Shown here piece by piece: positions 41,924 through 53,207 of a DNA stretch of 64,000 nt. A model generated the notes under the pieces. It ran no database searches. It saw only the letters and a program-made list of their open reading frames with translations, and was not told the DNA's origin. Every line of letters starts with the position of its first letter. Position 1 is the first letter of the stretch. Source of the stretch: Diploptera punctata (taxonomy: Eukaryota; Arthropoda; Insecta; Blattodea; Blaberidae); assembly GCA_030220185.1 (NCBI GenBank), contig JASPKZ010003424.1:248001-312000 (forward strand), given 5' to 3'. The position numbers and the translations under genes are program-made.

Positions 41924-42199
41924 ATGAGTAGTTCAGATAATTTCTGTGATCTTATTTCTATTTATCAGTCTAGAGACGTGAATAAAAAAGTAGGATTCCT
42001 AAGACATTTCAAGAGCTTTCGTAGCGTTCTGTCTGATGAAATAACTGTTGGAACAGTTCTGAAAGTTTGTGGTAATGTTTTTGTACGCTCAATTGTTAAA
42101 CTGGACTATCTTCCCATAGAGATTGTATACATCATAGTCAAGATAAAAAAAAAACTTACGAAAGTACAGAACGGTCTTGTTTGTTTTAGGATGCCATAG
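41924..42199 (+). CDS. Unrecognised 91-codon open frame
   Basis: From the ATG at 41924 the frame runs to a stop at 42197-42199 and encodes MSSSDNFCDLISIYQSRDVN, then KKVGFLRHFKSFRSVLSDEI and a hydrophobic stretch IEIVYIIVKI. No domain is recognised, no neighbours suggest a role, and codon use is AT-biased like the background. It could be chance, a gene fragment or an old transposon piece. Confidence 0.25.
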   Translation: MSSSDNFCDLISIYQSRDVNKKVGFLRHFKSFRSVLSDEITVGTVLKVCGNVFVRSIVKLDYLPIEIVYIIVKIKKKLTKVQNGLVCFRMP

Positions 42200-42550
42200 A
42201 ATGTCTGCTTTTTGTGATCACAAAGCAAAAGAAACCCGTGAAATTGTATGCAGTGACCGACGGTAGAAGGACTTTAATTAAAACCTTATTTAGTTCCTTT
42301 CTGACCTGTCTCCTTCTCTTTAGTATTACTGTATATTACCGCAAACTTGAGTTTCAGAATTTTTTTAAATTAAAATCCCAAAATCATTCATGTTTCATTA
42401 GAAACGGATTTAATTTGGCATAAACTGTTTTTGCTGCAGTTTATCGTTTAAAAACTTTTATACAGCTTATATTTTTAAATATCTTATTTAATATTGATTT
42501 TTTAGAGGTTATATGAAGTATTAGATTCGAGGTTTTAATGTTATTAGTTA

Positions 42551-42730
42551 CTAGCTAATACCCGGCGTGCGCTGCTACGCCTAAATAAATGAAAATTAAT
42601 GTGCTTTTATCTTTAGTTGAATAAGTAAAAGAAAACATTTATATCGTAATTATTTTTAGATACCCTGTGCTGTTTACCCGGCTTTGCCGGGAATATACTC
42701 ATCCCGAACTTCTTGGCATTGTCTGAATGG
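42551..42730 (-). mobile_element. Helitron 3' end, second copy
   Basis: The minus strand ends with the GGCGT/ACGCC hairpin, GGGTATTAG and CTAG (42551-42554), followed by T. It includes one internal unit (CCCGGCAAAGCCGGGTAAAC). Same family as 37500. Confidence 0.8.
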
Positions 42731-43103
42731 CATGAATTTATTGTTCCGCCACTTTTAAAAACTCGATTCAGTTCTGAAGTGTTTGAATTCCATTCATGAG
42801 TGGACGGGCCGTATGGGCCAAAAGTTCCCATTTTTTTTTAAATTTCAAAACTTCAAAAATATATTCGGCAGGATAAAAAAATTCACTTTTTTTTCTCCAA
42901 AATAGTTAAATCCACGACTTACTTCCATATCTAAACATAGGTACTGGCATTGTTTTATAACATTTTAATTTCATTTTCTTGTTTTATTTACTTTCAAAAT
43001 AGAATTGGCTTTTATTACAGCATTGATTTTTTGGTGAAAGTATTCAGTGATAGTTACAATATTTAATCAGCTTCAGAAATGAATTGAAATATGCTGATAC
43101 GTA

Positions 43104-43331
43104 TGATTGCAGTGAAAGACTTGCCTTCGGGCAGAATTACTATGGCTGGATCGATACGCATTGAACGCTATCTTTGCATGAACCTTGACTTTATAGTCAA
43201 TCGTATTTTTTTTTGGCATGTAACTTCCATCCATAGTAATTCTGCCCGAAGGCAGGTCCTTCACTGCAATCATAGCATTTTCATGCTATGCTTGCAGCCT
43301 TACTAGGGAATTGTGTAGGTGTGGTAGCTTG
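43104..43331. mobile_element. Inverted pair of SINE family A 3' ends
   Basis: A plus fragment (43104-43148, GATTGCAGTGAAAGACTTGC) and a minus fragment (43227-43331) converge on an 80-bp spacer that itself contains short inverted pieces (GAACCTTGACTTTATAGTCA). Confidence 0.65.
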
Positions 43332-43604
43332 CATGTAACTTGATCATGGTTATTCGTCCACACCTAGTTGTAAGTATGGTATATGGATGATTTTTTTTTT
43401 TAATTAAGGGATCCGGAGTGCCCTGCATCGTTAATATTGATTTAGTATTTCTTTCAGATACTATTCATAACGAAAATATGCAACTGTCAGTTATCATTTA
43501 TGAAATATTTTTATTATTCGAATTTTAATTATGTGAATATGATACTTTTTCATAGTAGCTACGTTTATCGTGTTTTTGGATGTAACTTTATATTTAAATC
43601 CTAC

Positions 43605-43605
<1 letters not shown>

Positions 43606-43641
<36 letters not shown>
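43606..43641 (+). repeat. (AAT)n microsatellite
   Basis: About 11 AAT units. Similar tracts at 44511-44545, 46144-46171, 49440-49490 and 57474-57506. Confidence 0.9.
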
Positions 43642-43659
43642 TTTTATTTTCCTATTCTT

Positions 43660-44000
43660 ATAATTAGATTTGGAAGTGAACTTGGACATGGGAAAAAAAA
43701 TATAAAAGGAAAATTGAAGCTGTAGAAATGAGAATAATAAGACCGGATAAACGATTGGATAAGAGAGGAAACATGATAATTAGGGGTAAATTTAAAATTA
43801 TAAATACAATTAAAGATATAACAGATTATTGAAAATGGAAATATGTGGAAAGAATTGATTCAGGTATGTAGTCGAGTAGGCCCTACAAACCAACAAGTAG
43901 AAGATCGGGAGGTATACAGACGAGAAGATTAAACTGAGATTTTGAACCGGTACAGGCGGATTAGTGCTTAATCTGTGAAATCAAAAATAAGAAGAGGAAG
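43660..44000 (+). pseudogene. LINE C-terminal relic
   Basis: Plus strand KRKIEAVEMRIIRPDKRLDK, then WKYVERIDS and a GRRSGG-like part in other frames. Too decayed to assign to a family. Confidence 0.45.
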
Positions 44001-44506
44001 AAGAATACTTAAATTGCTGTATTAACTCGTATGCAAGGATTGTTGAATATTTTCTGAAATTTTAAATAAGTCATTTCAATAAATTGTAAAAAAAATGTGC
44101 GTTTTATAAACAGCATTTTAATATAAACGATAATGTATAAACCATAAGGTATTGCTGACCCCCTTAACTTCACATTTGCCTGCCACGAGACTACATGGAA
44201 TATACTACTCTGCCAGGAATGTACTTTTCATACGCGAGATTTTTTTTTAACTGTCAAACATGTGACTTTAGCCGATTGTTTGTAATTCTCTTCTGTAAAC
44301 TGAGTATCGGAAACTTCTCTTGGGAATAAAGTTGTCCGTTTCCATTCTGTAAGGTCATTTGATCTGTAGAACTGTATAGATTATAGTCCCTAGGGCCGAT
44401 CATCCTTTTTACATGTCCAAGCCATTTAGCCTTGATTTTATAGCCTTCTTTGTTACAAAGTTACCCAGTTACTCAAAACTAATCTATAATAATTTAATTT
44501 TTATGT

Positions 44507-44547
<41 letters not shown>

Positions 44548-44588
44548 AGTTCTTTCAATAGAGTATATTATGTGAATAGATACAAGGA

Positions 44589-44727
44589 TAATTATCATAA
44601 GTAATGCCACGAGTGATTTCCAAATTATCGATAAATTCACGACTCACGAAGTGAGGAGTGAATTTATCTAGAGAATTTGGAAATCAAGAGTGGCATTTGT
44701 TAGGACTATTTAACGAATAAAATTAAG
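44589..44727. mobile_element. Small hairpin MITE, copy 2
   Basis: Outer arms GTAATGCCACGAGTGATTTC and GAAATCAAGAGTGGCATTTG. Inner arms ATAAATTCACGACTC and GAGTGAATTTATC. The inner hairpin is missing from the copy at 24620. Confidence 0.65.
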
Positions 44728-45077
44728 CTGTTTACTCACAAATCATTATTTAACTATAGTTATTTTAAAATATTTATATATTTAATGTAAACGGCGATGT
44801 TTGAAAACAAATGAGAAACGATAGGTACGCTTCTACTGCTTCTTTTGTTTATCACTGCAACCAGATCATACTATTTATTGCCAAAGGAACGCAATATTGT
44901 AAGGAGGAGCTTTCTTTAATATGGTAATTATAACACTGATAAATATTTGGTGAAACACGACTCTGGTTGGTTGTAAAACAGAAATCATTGAAATGTGATT
45001 GGTCATTGACTCCCATTTGGGGCATGAGTTAAATAGTCAATATAATTAAGATTTGACTAAAATAATTACTAAACATG
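44728..45077. other. Nothing recognised
   Basis: AT-rich sequence without open frames or repeats that I can identify. Confidence 0.4.
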
Positions 45078-45360
45078 GTGGCAGCCGGGTAGTTGGTTAA
45101 GACAAGACGATGCAATCTGGAAGATCGAAGGTTCGAGTCCCGGTGGGATCAGATTTTTAAACTGCTCTAAACCCTCTGGAGGCACCAGGGTCTTAGGGTC
45201 GACTTAGCCTCTAACGGAAATGAGACGTTTTTCTGGGGCCAGCCGTCGAGCATGGCTGACAACCCGGGTGCCGTTTATCTAGAAAGGTGGTAGCCTTAAC
45301 CCCGTCACTACCCTATGGGCATACCAAAGCCTGTAGTGGGAATACTTTAATTTTAGGGAC
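45078..45360 (+). mobile_element. SINE family D copy
   Basis: Head GCAGCCGGGTAGTTGGTTAA, B-box GGTTCGAGTCCCGG. The body contains GGGTCGACTTAGCCTCTAAC and ends AGCCTGTAGTGGGAATACTT. Confidence 0.8.
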
Positions 45361-45404
45361 ATGGGATATATAAGTACATACATACATGCAATTGTTAAAA
45401 AAGT

Positions 45405-45610
45405 AAAGTTAAGTGCAAAATATAAACTCCATGGTGCGACAGGACTTGATCTACCAGCCGGCATTTGGCCTCAGATCCACTTTTGCAGTTTACAGAGGTG
45501 GATGATCATCACCCAGTACGGTGTAGGGGTGATGTGGTCAGCATATGAGTCCCCCAGCTGTTGTATCGGGTGTCCTGTACATGGAACTGCTAATTATTGG
45601 AGCTATCAAT
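45405..45610 (-). mobile_element. SINE family B, 3' part, decayed
   Basis: TTGATCTACCAGCCGGCATT and GTGTAGGGGTGATGTGGTCA on the plus strand. The tRNA-like head is lost. Confidence 0.6.
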
Positions 45611-45803
45611 TTATCCAAGTTAATGCCCAGGTTTATGTAGCATGTAGCTGTTTCCTTGTAATAATTTTTATTTAACTACTTTCTTTAACAGCTGAGGTCA
45701 TTAGCGTTTTAAATCTGTCGTAAATCTTCAACACGGGATCCAGGGTTTAGTTTGGGGATATTGTGGCTTTATCAGTAAAATATTTCTATATTGTCCGTTC
45801 TGA

Positions 45804-45967
45804 AGACATTTAAAGTTCTTTTTATTTTTTTATCTACATCGATTTGATGTAATTTATAATATCATTTTCCCATCTATTTTTTTATAGACATTTAAAGTTC
45901 TTTTTATTTTTTTATCTACATCGATTTGATGTAATTTATAATATCATTTTCCCATCTATTTTTGGGT
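45804..45967 (+). repeat. 82-bp perfect tandem duplication
   Basis: The unit beginning AGACATTTAAAGTTCTTTTT occurs at 45804 and again at 45886 with no visible differences over about 80 bp. Confidence 0.92.
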
Positions 45968-46167
45968 CGTCCTACGGATTTACAAATAAAATAGCCCGCA
46001 GAACAAGATCGTAATCCTTAATTGGCCCAGTTGAAATTTACGTAGGACCTTTTTCCATGTAAAAATCAACTTTAGATAAAAAAGAAAGTTACTACCTTGT
46101 TCTGGGCGGCTATTCGATTAATGACTTCAATTTATAAAAGTTTTAATAATAATAATAATAATAATAA

Positions 46168-46465
46168 TAACAGTGAACTACATGATCTTTATAGGAAGTC
46201 AGATATAATAAGAACAGTTAAGTCTCGTAGACTGCGATGGGCAGGACAGTTGGCACGAATGGGGAATGAAAGACGTGCATGGTAGCTTGTTGTAGGAAAA
46301 CCAGAGGGAAAACGCCCAGTTGGCAGAACAAGAATGAGGTGGGAGAATAACATTAACTATGATTTGAGGAAGTAGATTTTACAGGGAATCATTGGAAAAT
46401 ATTAGCTCATGATAGGGATGTATGGAGAGCTTATGTCCGCGCGGCCATAAATCTTCGGGTTAGTT
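46168..46465 (+). pseudogene. Family A LINE, 3'-end copy
   Basis: SELHDLYRKSDIIRTVKSRR, then RLRWAGQLARMGNERRAW and a stop. The remainder follows in the same order as 28845. It is preceded by (AAT)n. Confidence 0.82.
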
Positions 46466-46867
46466 AATAATAATATTAATAATTGTAGTCAGTGAAATTA
46501 TTCCGTGCTTTATGCATTCGTATGGTCGTATTTTACAAGCTGAGTAGATTGAAGAGAAGTGAAGAATGAGACAACAGACGGTCTGTCTCACCCACACCAC
46601 TTTAAGACAAGTCATCAAGCGTGTTACTAATGGACTACTTCCTCTCTCCTCTCAGCATACTTGCAATTTACTTCAATGGCGACAATCGCCTTTTATTTTC
46701 AAGAGAGTTTCTAATTAACCAGTTCATCCCGATATTTAACATCTCTTGCTTAATTTGTGAATTCACGTTCGTCATAAGATCGTTTCTCAATGACCTGTTT
46801 GCGTATTACTAATACAAGAATCCCTACAGTGCAAATATGATTATGGCCAAGTTAGTATTTAAATTAT

Positions 46868-47200
46868 GATCTCTGTGGTTAGTGGTTAAGTTCCTTCCCT
46901 CTGTTCCCTTTGGTCGCGGGTTCAAATCCGTCACGGGTCGATGCATATATTAGGAAGGAAAAATTCAAAGAACAACTCAGGGAGAACTTTAAGCTGTGAA
47001 TTCCAAGTTTGAAGTTTCTTATGGGCTCGTAAAAGAACCTCAAGCTTAAATTAAATCCTCTGAGACGAATGTGATTGGTATTTTCCATCCAGTAATTCCT
47101 TACTTATCTATTAGATATCTCTTTGATACGATGAGTCATTGTCATTTGTAGAAAAGTAAGCATATCTACATTAGTTTGGTTAAGTAATACATTTTTTAAA
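46868..47200 (+). mobile_element. SINE family C copy
   Basis: CTCTGTGGTTAGTGGTTAAG, B-box GGGTTCAAATCCGTCACGGG, then AAAAATTCAAAGAACAACTC and later family C blocks. Divergent. Confidence 0.7.
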
Positions 47201-47224
47201 AATATTATTGCACGAGTAATTGCC

Positions 47225-47415
47225 TTTTTATATCAGCTTTGATCGATTAAAATGGAATTTTGTTTAAAATACTGCGTTAACTAGTTAAACCATGTAACCC
47301 TTTCAGAACATGTGCCAAATGACATGCCGAAGATGGAACATGTTCTGAAGGGCCTACATGGTTTTAACTAATTAACGTAGTTTTTTAAACAATCCATTTT
47401 AATTGAGCAAGATTG
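47225..47415. mobile_element. Imperfect palindrome P8, probable PLE unit
   Basis: Arms (for example CCATGTAACCCTTTCAGAACATG and its diverged inverse near 47340-47362) meet near 47315. The right arm starts CCGAAGATGGAACATG followed by TTCTGAAGG, like a worn hammerhead core. No GAGGTAAG motif and no clear target duplication, so the assignment is tentative. Confidence 0.5.
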
Positions 47416-47429
47416 ATATAAAAATGTGC

Positions 47430-47878
47430 TTTTATTAATATTTAAAAAAAATTTCATAACTTCAATTGTGATTACAGTGAATTTTAGAAATATTGATGGT
47501 TAAGTAACTCCCGCAAGAGAGCACCATGCCCCGTGTAGAGGTGTAGACCTAGACCTACGGGTATAAACATACATCTTGCAATCTAGTTTGATCCGGGACC
47601 TCCCGAATACGAGTCTCAAAAATAAAATATGATGGCTCTGACGATAACGTTTATGTTCTAGAAAATAATATTTGCCGAAAATCCTAAAGGTGTGTAATTC
47701 GTGTACGAATAACACTGGCCAACAGTGGTTTTGTTGCCCTTGATATAAGATTAATTTCGGATATATTTATGCTCACAATTCATGGAACTATCAATGATTT
47801 TGGAAGATTTGCTCTGGTTTTTTAAATCCTTATTTTCATTTTACACTACACAAATTGGAAAGATGAAAAAAAAAACAT
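47430..47878. other. Nothing recognised
   Basis: No repeat or gene identified in this AT-rich stretch. Confidence 0.35.
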
Positions 47879-48047
47879 GTATTTATAATGTCAATTTTTT
47901 TTAAATTAGTGTACACCGATGTAAATAGAAAAATGTCGAAAACCCATGTCATACTTCAGTGAGTATTTATAATGTCAATTTTTTTTTAAATTAGTGTACA
48001 CCGATGTAAATAGAAAAATGTCGAAAACCCATGTCATACTTCAGTGA
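47879..48047 (+). repeat. 84-bp tandem duplication
   Basis: The unit GTATTTATAATGTCAATTTT through CATACTTCAGTGA is repeated at 47879 and 47963, differing only in a T-run length. Confidence 0.92.
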
Positions 48048-48887
48048 ATCGCCTTTTATAAGATTTTCTTCTATAATTTTTTTGAGCACATTCAGCACTT
48101 TCATGAATATATTCGTAAACTGTGCACTTGAAAACATAGAAATTCGTTTAGATATCCAGGGCAACAATTTTTTTTGTAGAGCTGTGTAATCGCTTTTGGC
48201 TTAACTGGATTGAAGAGTTGAAGGCACATGCATGTCGTGATGTAATTCACTTGAAAGTCACAAAGTAGAGACGCAGGTGTTGAAAAGACAGTGTTAAGTG
48301 CTCCTGCACAATACAGATGCTAATTATATAAAGATACCTCATCTTGTTCAGTGTAACATTTCGCAAGCTGCAACAAAACATAACATGATATATTTATATC
48401 ACCGTAAGAAGACAACTATCAAGTTGCTTCTAGAAAACTGTCAGACGAGGAAACTTGCACTTTAGAAATATGCAAATTATGCCTGTACTAGAGAAATGTA
48501 TAGTAAATTCTGGGATGACGACTGTAAAGAATTATATTTCTGGTTCTACTTATCCGACATTAAAACAATTAATCAATCGAGTTGGTGTTTACTTGATGAA
48601 AATCCATTACTTATTTAATTAAATAATTGAAACAATTGTTTGCGTTAATTAAAGATACATTTACCTGATTGATTAACGTTCAGAATTCAATGAGGAAATT
48701 TGGTGTAACGGGTGAAGACACAGAGTACAGAGATGGATGAAGAACTTTAATTAAGGGAAATTTGTCAATGTGTATTACAAACTGTCCGTAGTCATTTATG
48801 TATTTTTTAAAACTCATGTTAATTATTAAGATTTGGTTGGAAAAATCCTCAATGATGAGGAAACTTCTCAAATTGAATGAATGGAAT
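48048..48887. other. Mostly unassigned
   Basis: Positions 48575-48620 (GAGTTGGTGTTTACTTGATG) recur at 57023 and, inverted, at 28785, marking another interspersed repeat. The rest is unidentified. Confidence 0.4.
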
Positions 48888-49441
48888 GAAAAGATACATT
48901 TAGCTTTAAAAAAAATACTAATTTTTATATATATATATTAAGCCATTCAGTCTAAATTAATTTTAAATAATTGTAGTTTGGACATTATATTTAGATACAA
49001 TTTACTCATATAATAAGTTATAAAGTGAAAATTTAATTTGTAAGTTGTTACTATAATAATAATATAATTGCGCACAATCGTGCAAAATTAATTAATTGGC
49101 ATATTGATGGAAAACGTCCAGTTCGCAGACCACAATGGGGTAGGAGAATAATATTTTCCATGATTTGAGGGAAGTAGATTATACAGGGGATGATTGGAAA
49201 ACATTAGCTCAGGATATGGATGTATGGAGAGCTTATGCCCGCGCGGCCATGAACCTACGGGTTCGATATAGCCAGTGAATTAGTGCATTTAGCTTTAAAA
49301 AAGTACTAATTTTTATATATTTTAAACAATTCAGCCTAAATTCATTTTAAATAATTGAAGTTTGGACATTATATTTAGATACAATCTACTCATATAATAA
49401 AGTGAAAATTTAACTACAAGTAGTCACTATACAATAATAAC

Positions 49442-49490
<49 letters not shown>

Positions 49491-49705
49491 TAATTCCGCA
49501 AAATCGTGCAAAATTAATTAATTGGTATATTGAGGGAAAACGCCCAGTTCGTAGACTGAGGAGAGAGAATAACATTATCTATTATTTGAGGGAAGTAGAT
49601 TATACAGGGGGGATTGGAAACTTTAGCTCAGGATATGGATGCATGGAGAGCTTATATCCGCGCGGCCATGAACCTACGGGTTCGATAGAGCCAGTGAGTT
49701 AGTTG
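48888..49705 (+). repeat. Tandem duplication of a 0.4-kb segment carrying a LINE end
   Basis: Unit 1 (48888-49287) and unit 2 (49288-49705) both start CATTTAGCTTTAAAAAA. They share AGTTTGGACATTATATTTAG and AATCGTGCAAAATTAATTAA, and end with a family A LINE tail (CGCGCGGCCATGAACCTACG). Unit 2 has an expanded (AAT)n tract at 49440-49490. The duplication happened after the LINE had inserted, since both units carry the same LINE breakpoint. Confidence 0.88.
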
Positions 49706-49769
49706 CGCTAAAGACATCACTTTGGAACATAATTCCAGATATCTTGATATCAGTAGTCACTATATAAAT

Positions 49770-50150
49770 GTGTGTATCTTGCCTCTGGTCCCGAGGGTCG
49801 CGGATTGAAACCTGGCCGGGATCGATTTATTTTTTTAGGATGAAAAATTCCAAGGAACAAGTCGTCCGGTAGGGACTTGAAGCAATGGGTCCCGAGTCTG
49901 AAGATTTTCAGGCTCCTAAAAGATCTTTAAGCCTGAATAAAGAGCCCTGTCAGCAAAATTTACCGACCGCCTTCATCCTAGTAATACCTTAGTTGCCTAC
50001 TAGATGTCTCATTGGGTCGGTATGTTGACCGCATAACATTCATGACATTTTTTTTTGGAAATAGAGTAACTAAATTAACTTCGTTTAGTAACCCCTAACA
50101 AAGGAGATGCTAAGGCCTAACATTGGGCTGTTATTAGGCCATTGTACATA
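49770..50150 (+). mobile_element. SINE family C, near full length
   Basis: TTGCCTCTGGTCCCGAGGGT, then GGATTGAAACCTGGCC, AATTCCAAGGAACAAGTCGT, AATACCTTAGTTGCCTACTA. Ends GGAGATGCTAAGGCCTAACA. Confidence 0.82.
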
Positions 50151-51289
50151 CAGCCACTATATATAGGCCTATATATATAAATCGGCCCCAAAAGTTTTAT
50201 TGTTTGCCTGTAATATTTTGATTATGGGATATAAATTAATTTTAACTTCAAACAATACCTTATTTTTCACATAAACTATTGATGAAAATATAACTGGAAG
50301 AATCGCCGTTTTATACGATATTTTTAATATTTTTTATAGAATTTGGGATGACAGTACCGGTTCAGAATATTTTCCTATCGTATAAAATTAACAATATTGA
50401 TTATACAGGTAATTGGATTTTTTTTCACTCATTCGTTTACTACTGATCCTAGGACCCACTTAGCCTACTATAAAATAAGTACCGGGACATTTGGAGGAAA
50501 TCAACCTTCTCCTTGCGACATTGGCTAAGAATGGTGGATCCTTTCGTCCAGCCCTCCCCTCCCAGTAGATTTTTGTGGAGTCTTAGCTCCGTCAGGAAGA
50601 CAAATGATGATTTGAAAATATATTGCCAGAATTCATTTAATCGCAATCATAAAAATTTAACTAATTAAAAAACATAGTGAACTTACAGAAAAAACACAGA
50701 CTAACATAGCAATAGAAATACGCAGCCTACTGAGTTTTTGCAAATATTCTACATGTGTTATATATCAGCTCTAGACGTTGAAACGTCTGTAAATAAAAGG
50801 ATAGTCATGTTTAAATATAAGGCTTGATGTGGTCATTTTGAAAGATATTAACTTCTTTAGTTTTTGTGGAAGCAAGGAGAACAATTTTTAAAACTTTCTT
50901 CATTATACCTGAGATTAAGATTCTCCATTTTCAGTGTGTACATTTAGACCACCTTTTTTACTATTTTTATTCTAAGTGCTGAAAGAGAGAAGCCATTATC
51001 TGCACAAAGTTTTCTGGAACCATTAACTGTTGCTTTTTCTCTGCTTTGCTCTGTTACCCTATAACGAAGATATATATTGTACATTTTTGCTTGCATTTTG
51101 TTCCACAAAACTAATATGTTTCAATTCAGTTTATTTATAGGTTAATTTATTACAGATTTTCTTATCTAAGTACAGCTTTTTTTTTTTAGTTTTATTTTGA
51201 ATCTCAGGGGTTTGTGGTTTAATTAGATACGTTTTAGCGAATTCCGAAGGAATGAAACAATTGAGGTTGTTCTCATGAAAATCTTCATC
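50151..51289. other. Over 1 kb without recognised features
   Basis: AT-rich. The short minus-strand open stretch at 50449-50646 has no recognisable domain. Confidence 0.4.
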
Positions 51290-51610
51290 GATTGTAGACA
51301 TCGAAAATGAACACGTGTGTATGGGTTAATGCCCTGGCGTCGAATTTTGTTTTTCTTTCTTGGAATCAAACTCGGCATATTGCAACTAGCTTTTTTTTAA
51401 AAAAAGTAAGGTAAAATTCGTTAACAACCTAAAATCATTAGATGCAGAAGTTCACCTGAAATAAAACTTTGAAAATTGCTCTAGCCGCCGCAATTTTCGA
51501 GTTTTCTCAATGAAAATGAGTACATATCGTTGAATTAAAACGAGGAAGGTATTCTAAAAAAATCAATTAAGTTATCCCAATTGAAGTGAGGATTTACTTG
51601 AATCCTGGAA
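51290..51610 (+). repeat. Unknown element T, copy 2
   Basis: See 34735-35220. The two share landmarks in the same order and spacing but are diverged. Confidence 0.5.
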
Positions 51611-51614
51611 TTAA

Positions 51615-51815
51615 AAAAATGGAAGATCGAGGGTTCGATTTCCGGTGGAGTCAGGATTTTTAAACTGATCCAATATTTTGGCGACACCAGGGCCCTGGGG
51701 TCGACTTCTCGCCTAACGCAAATGATACCCGATGCTTGTTCTGGGGGTTGATAACCCGACTGCCATCAAGTGCCGATTGTCTAGAAAGGACAACTATCCT
51801 AAGTCCTGGTTACGG
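51615..51815 (+). mobile_element. SINE family D, truncated
   Basis: Starts at GGAAGATCGAGGGTTCGATT and continues with GGGTCGACTTCTCGCCTAAC and CCATCAAGTGCCGATTGTCT. The extreme 3' end is lost. Confidence 0.7.
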
Positions 51816-53012
51816 TCGAATACAGAGTACGCTGATTGGTTGGTAGCGCCTTCTTTGCATATCTGTGTAGTTTTCTATATTTTTATTGATGCTTCCAATG
51901 ACAGAGGCATCCATATACGGATAACACAGTTTGTAAAATATTTTAACATATAGGTTAAAAATCTTAGCTATTTGAGAAAAAATCCATATATATATATATA
52001 TCACACACATTCAATAATATTGGTTTCCTCTGATCGTTCGACCTGGCATAATCCCGACACGAGTACCTATATAGTTTTATTTTTTTATGGAACTTGAGTT
52101 GATAGTACTTCCGTCTTCAAAATGTAACTACTGTAGACTATAGGTTTAAAGTTAGTAGGAAGCAATGCTATGAAGTATTAATAATAAGGAAAGGTGAACC
52201 ATTTTTAATATTTAATTACCTGTTTTTTTCAAGGAATTGAAACTCAGGTGAATATTTGGTTAAATAAATCATATTCATTCTCGTGATTAGTTTATATAGA
52301 GTTTATATGCTCTATCTTTTTTAAATATGTATGCAATTATGTTTGAAAAAGTTTCAAAATATGCAAATAACATGGCATATTTATTGAATACACTCATTAC
52401 AACAATTAACTTCAATAAATACATTAATTGAAGTAATGTCATGGTTTCCATAAAATAAATTTAAGAAAACTGTGAGAAAGTAATCACATTTAATTCTCCG
52501 ACTGTTTTCTGCATATTCTTTCTGTTGCAGTTTACAATAACTAATGTTTTAATTAAGTTTTTTTATATATTTTTATACGTAGTTATTTCCTACAGTTATT
52601 TTCAGAAAATAACTTTTCCTTGATTTATTTTCTTTACACAATTATGTTTGGGAGAAGAATAATTGATGTCGAAAAAAGAAGAAGAAAACGAAGACCCTAT
52701 AAATATGCACCATAGGCACTTTATTATTGAACATATTTTGTGTTTATAAATTGGATAAAATATGAAAGACAAAGCATGATGACAAACTCAAACATTGATT
52801 ATTCGTATAGATAACTCACAAGCTTGCAGACTTAAATCCAGAGAATTGATATGACAATCCGGGTTCTAGCGATTAGAAATTTTTCATTGCCCGTTTTGGA
52901 CCTTTTCAAATAACGATCGATTTCACGAAGGATGTGTGAAATATTTTGTGACCATGGCTGCCACTGCAGTTGTATTTATATCTTTATTTAATCGAGAACA
53001 TTTTAAAATGTG
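51816..53012. other. Mostly unassigned
   Basis: Between 52320 and 52390 and again near 52700 there are AAATATGCA-type motifs like the subterminal motifs of the hAT remnant at 12462, perhaps another hAT derivative. Ends not resolved. Confidence 0.3.
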
Positions 53013-53207
53013 AATCCACCGCTGTGGTCTCGAGGTAGCGTGCTGCCTTGCCACGCAGCGGGCTCGGATTCGATCCCCGGTCGGGACAAGTTTCCTGGGT
53101 GATTGTTGTTTTCAGGATTTTTCCTCACCTGTAAGACAAATGTCAGGAAACGTTAAGGCCCAAACGGTCTCTGAACATCATCTGGCCATCATTATCATCA
53201 TTAATAT
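53013..53207 (+). mobile_element. SINE family A, 5' part
   Basis: TCCACCGCTGTGGTCTCGAG, B-box GATTCGATCCCCGG, and on to GAACATCATCTGGCCATCA. The 3' third is missing. Confidence 0.82.

Noticed and set aside
52300..52740. Possible second hAT element with AATATGCA motifs
   Set aside because: No terminal inverted repeats or target duplication could be defined.
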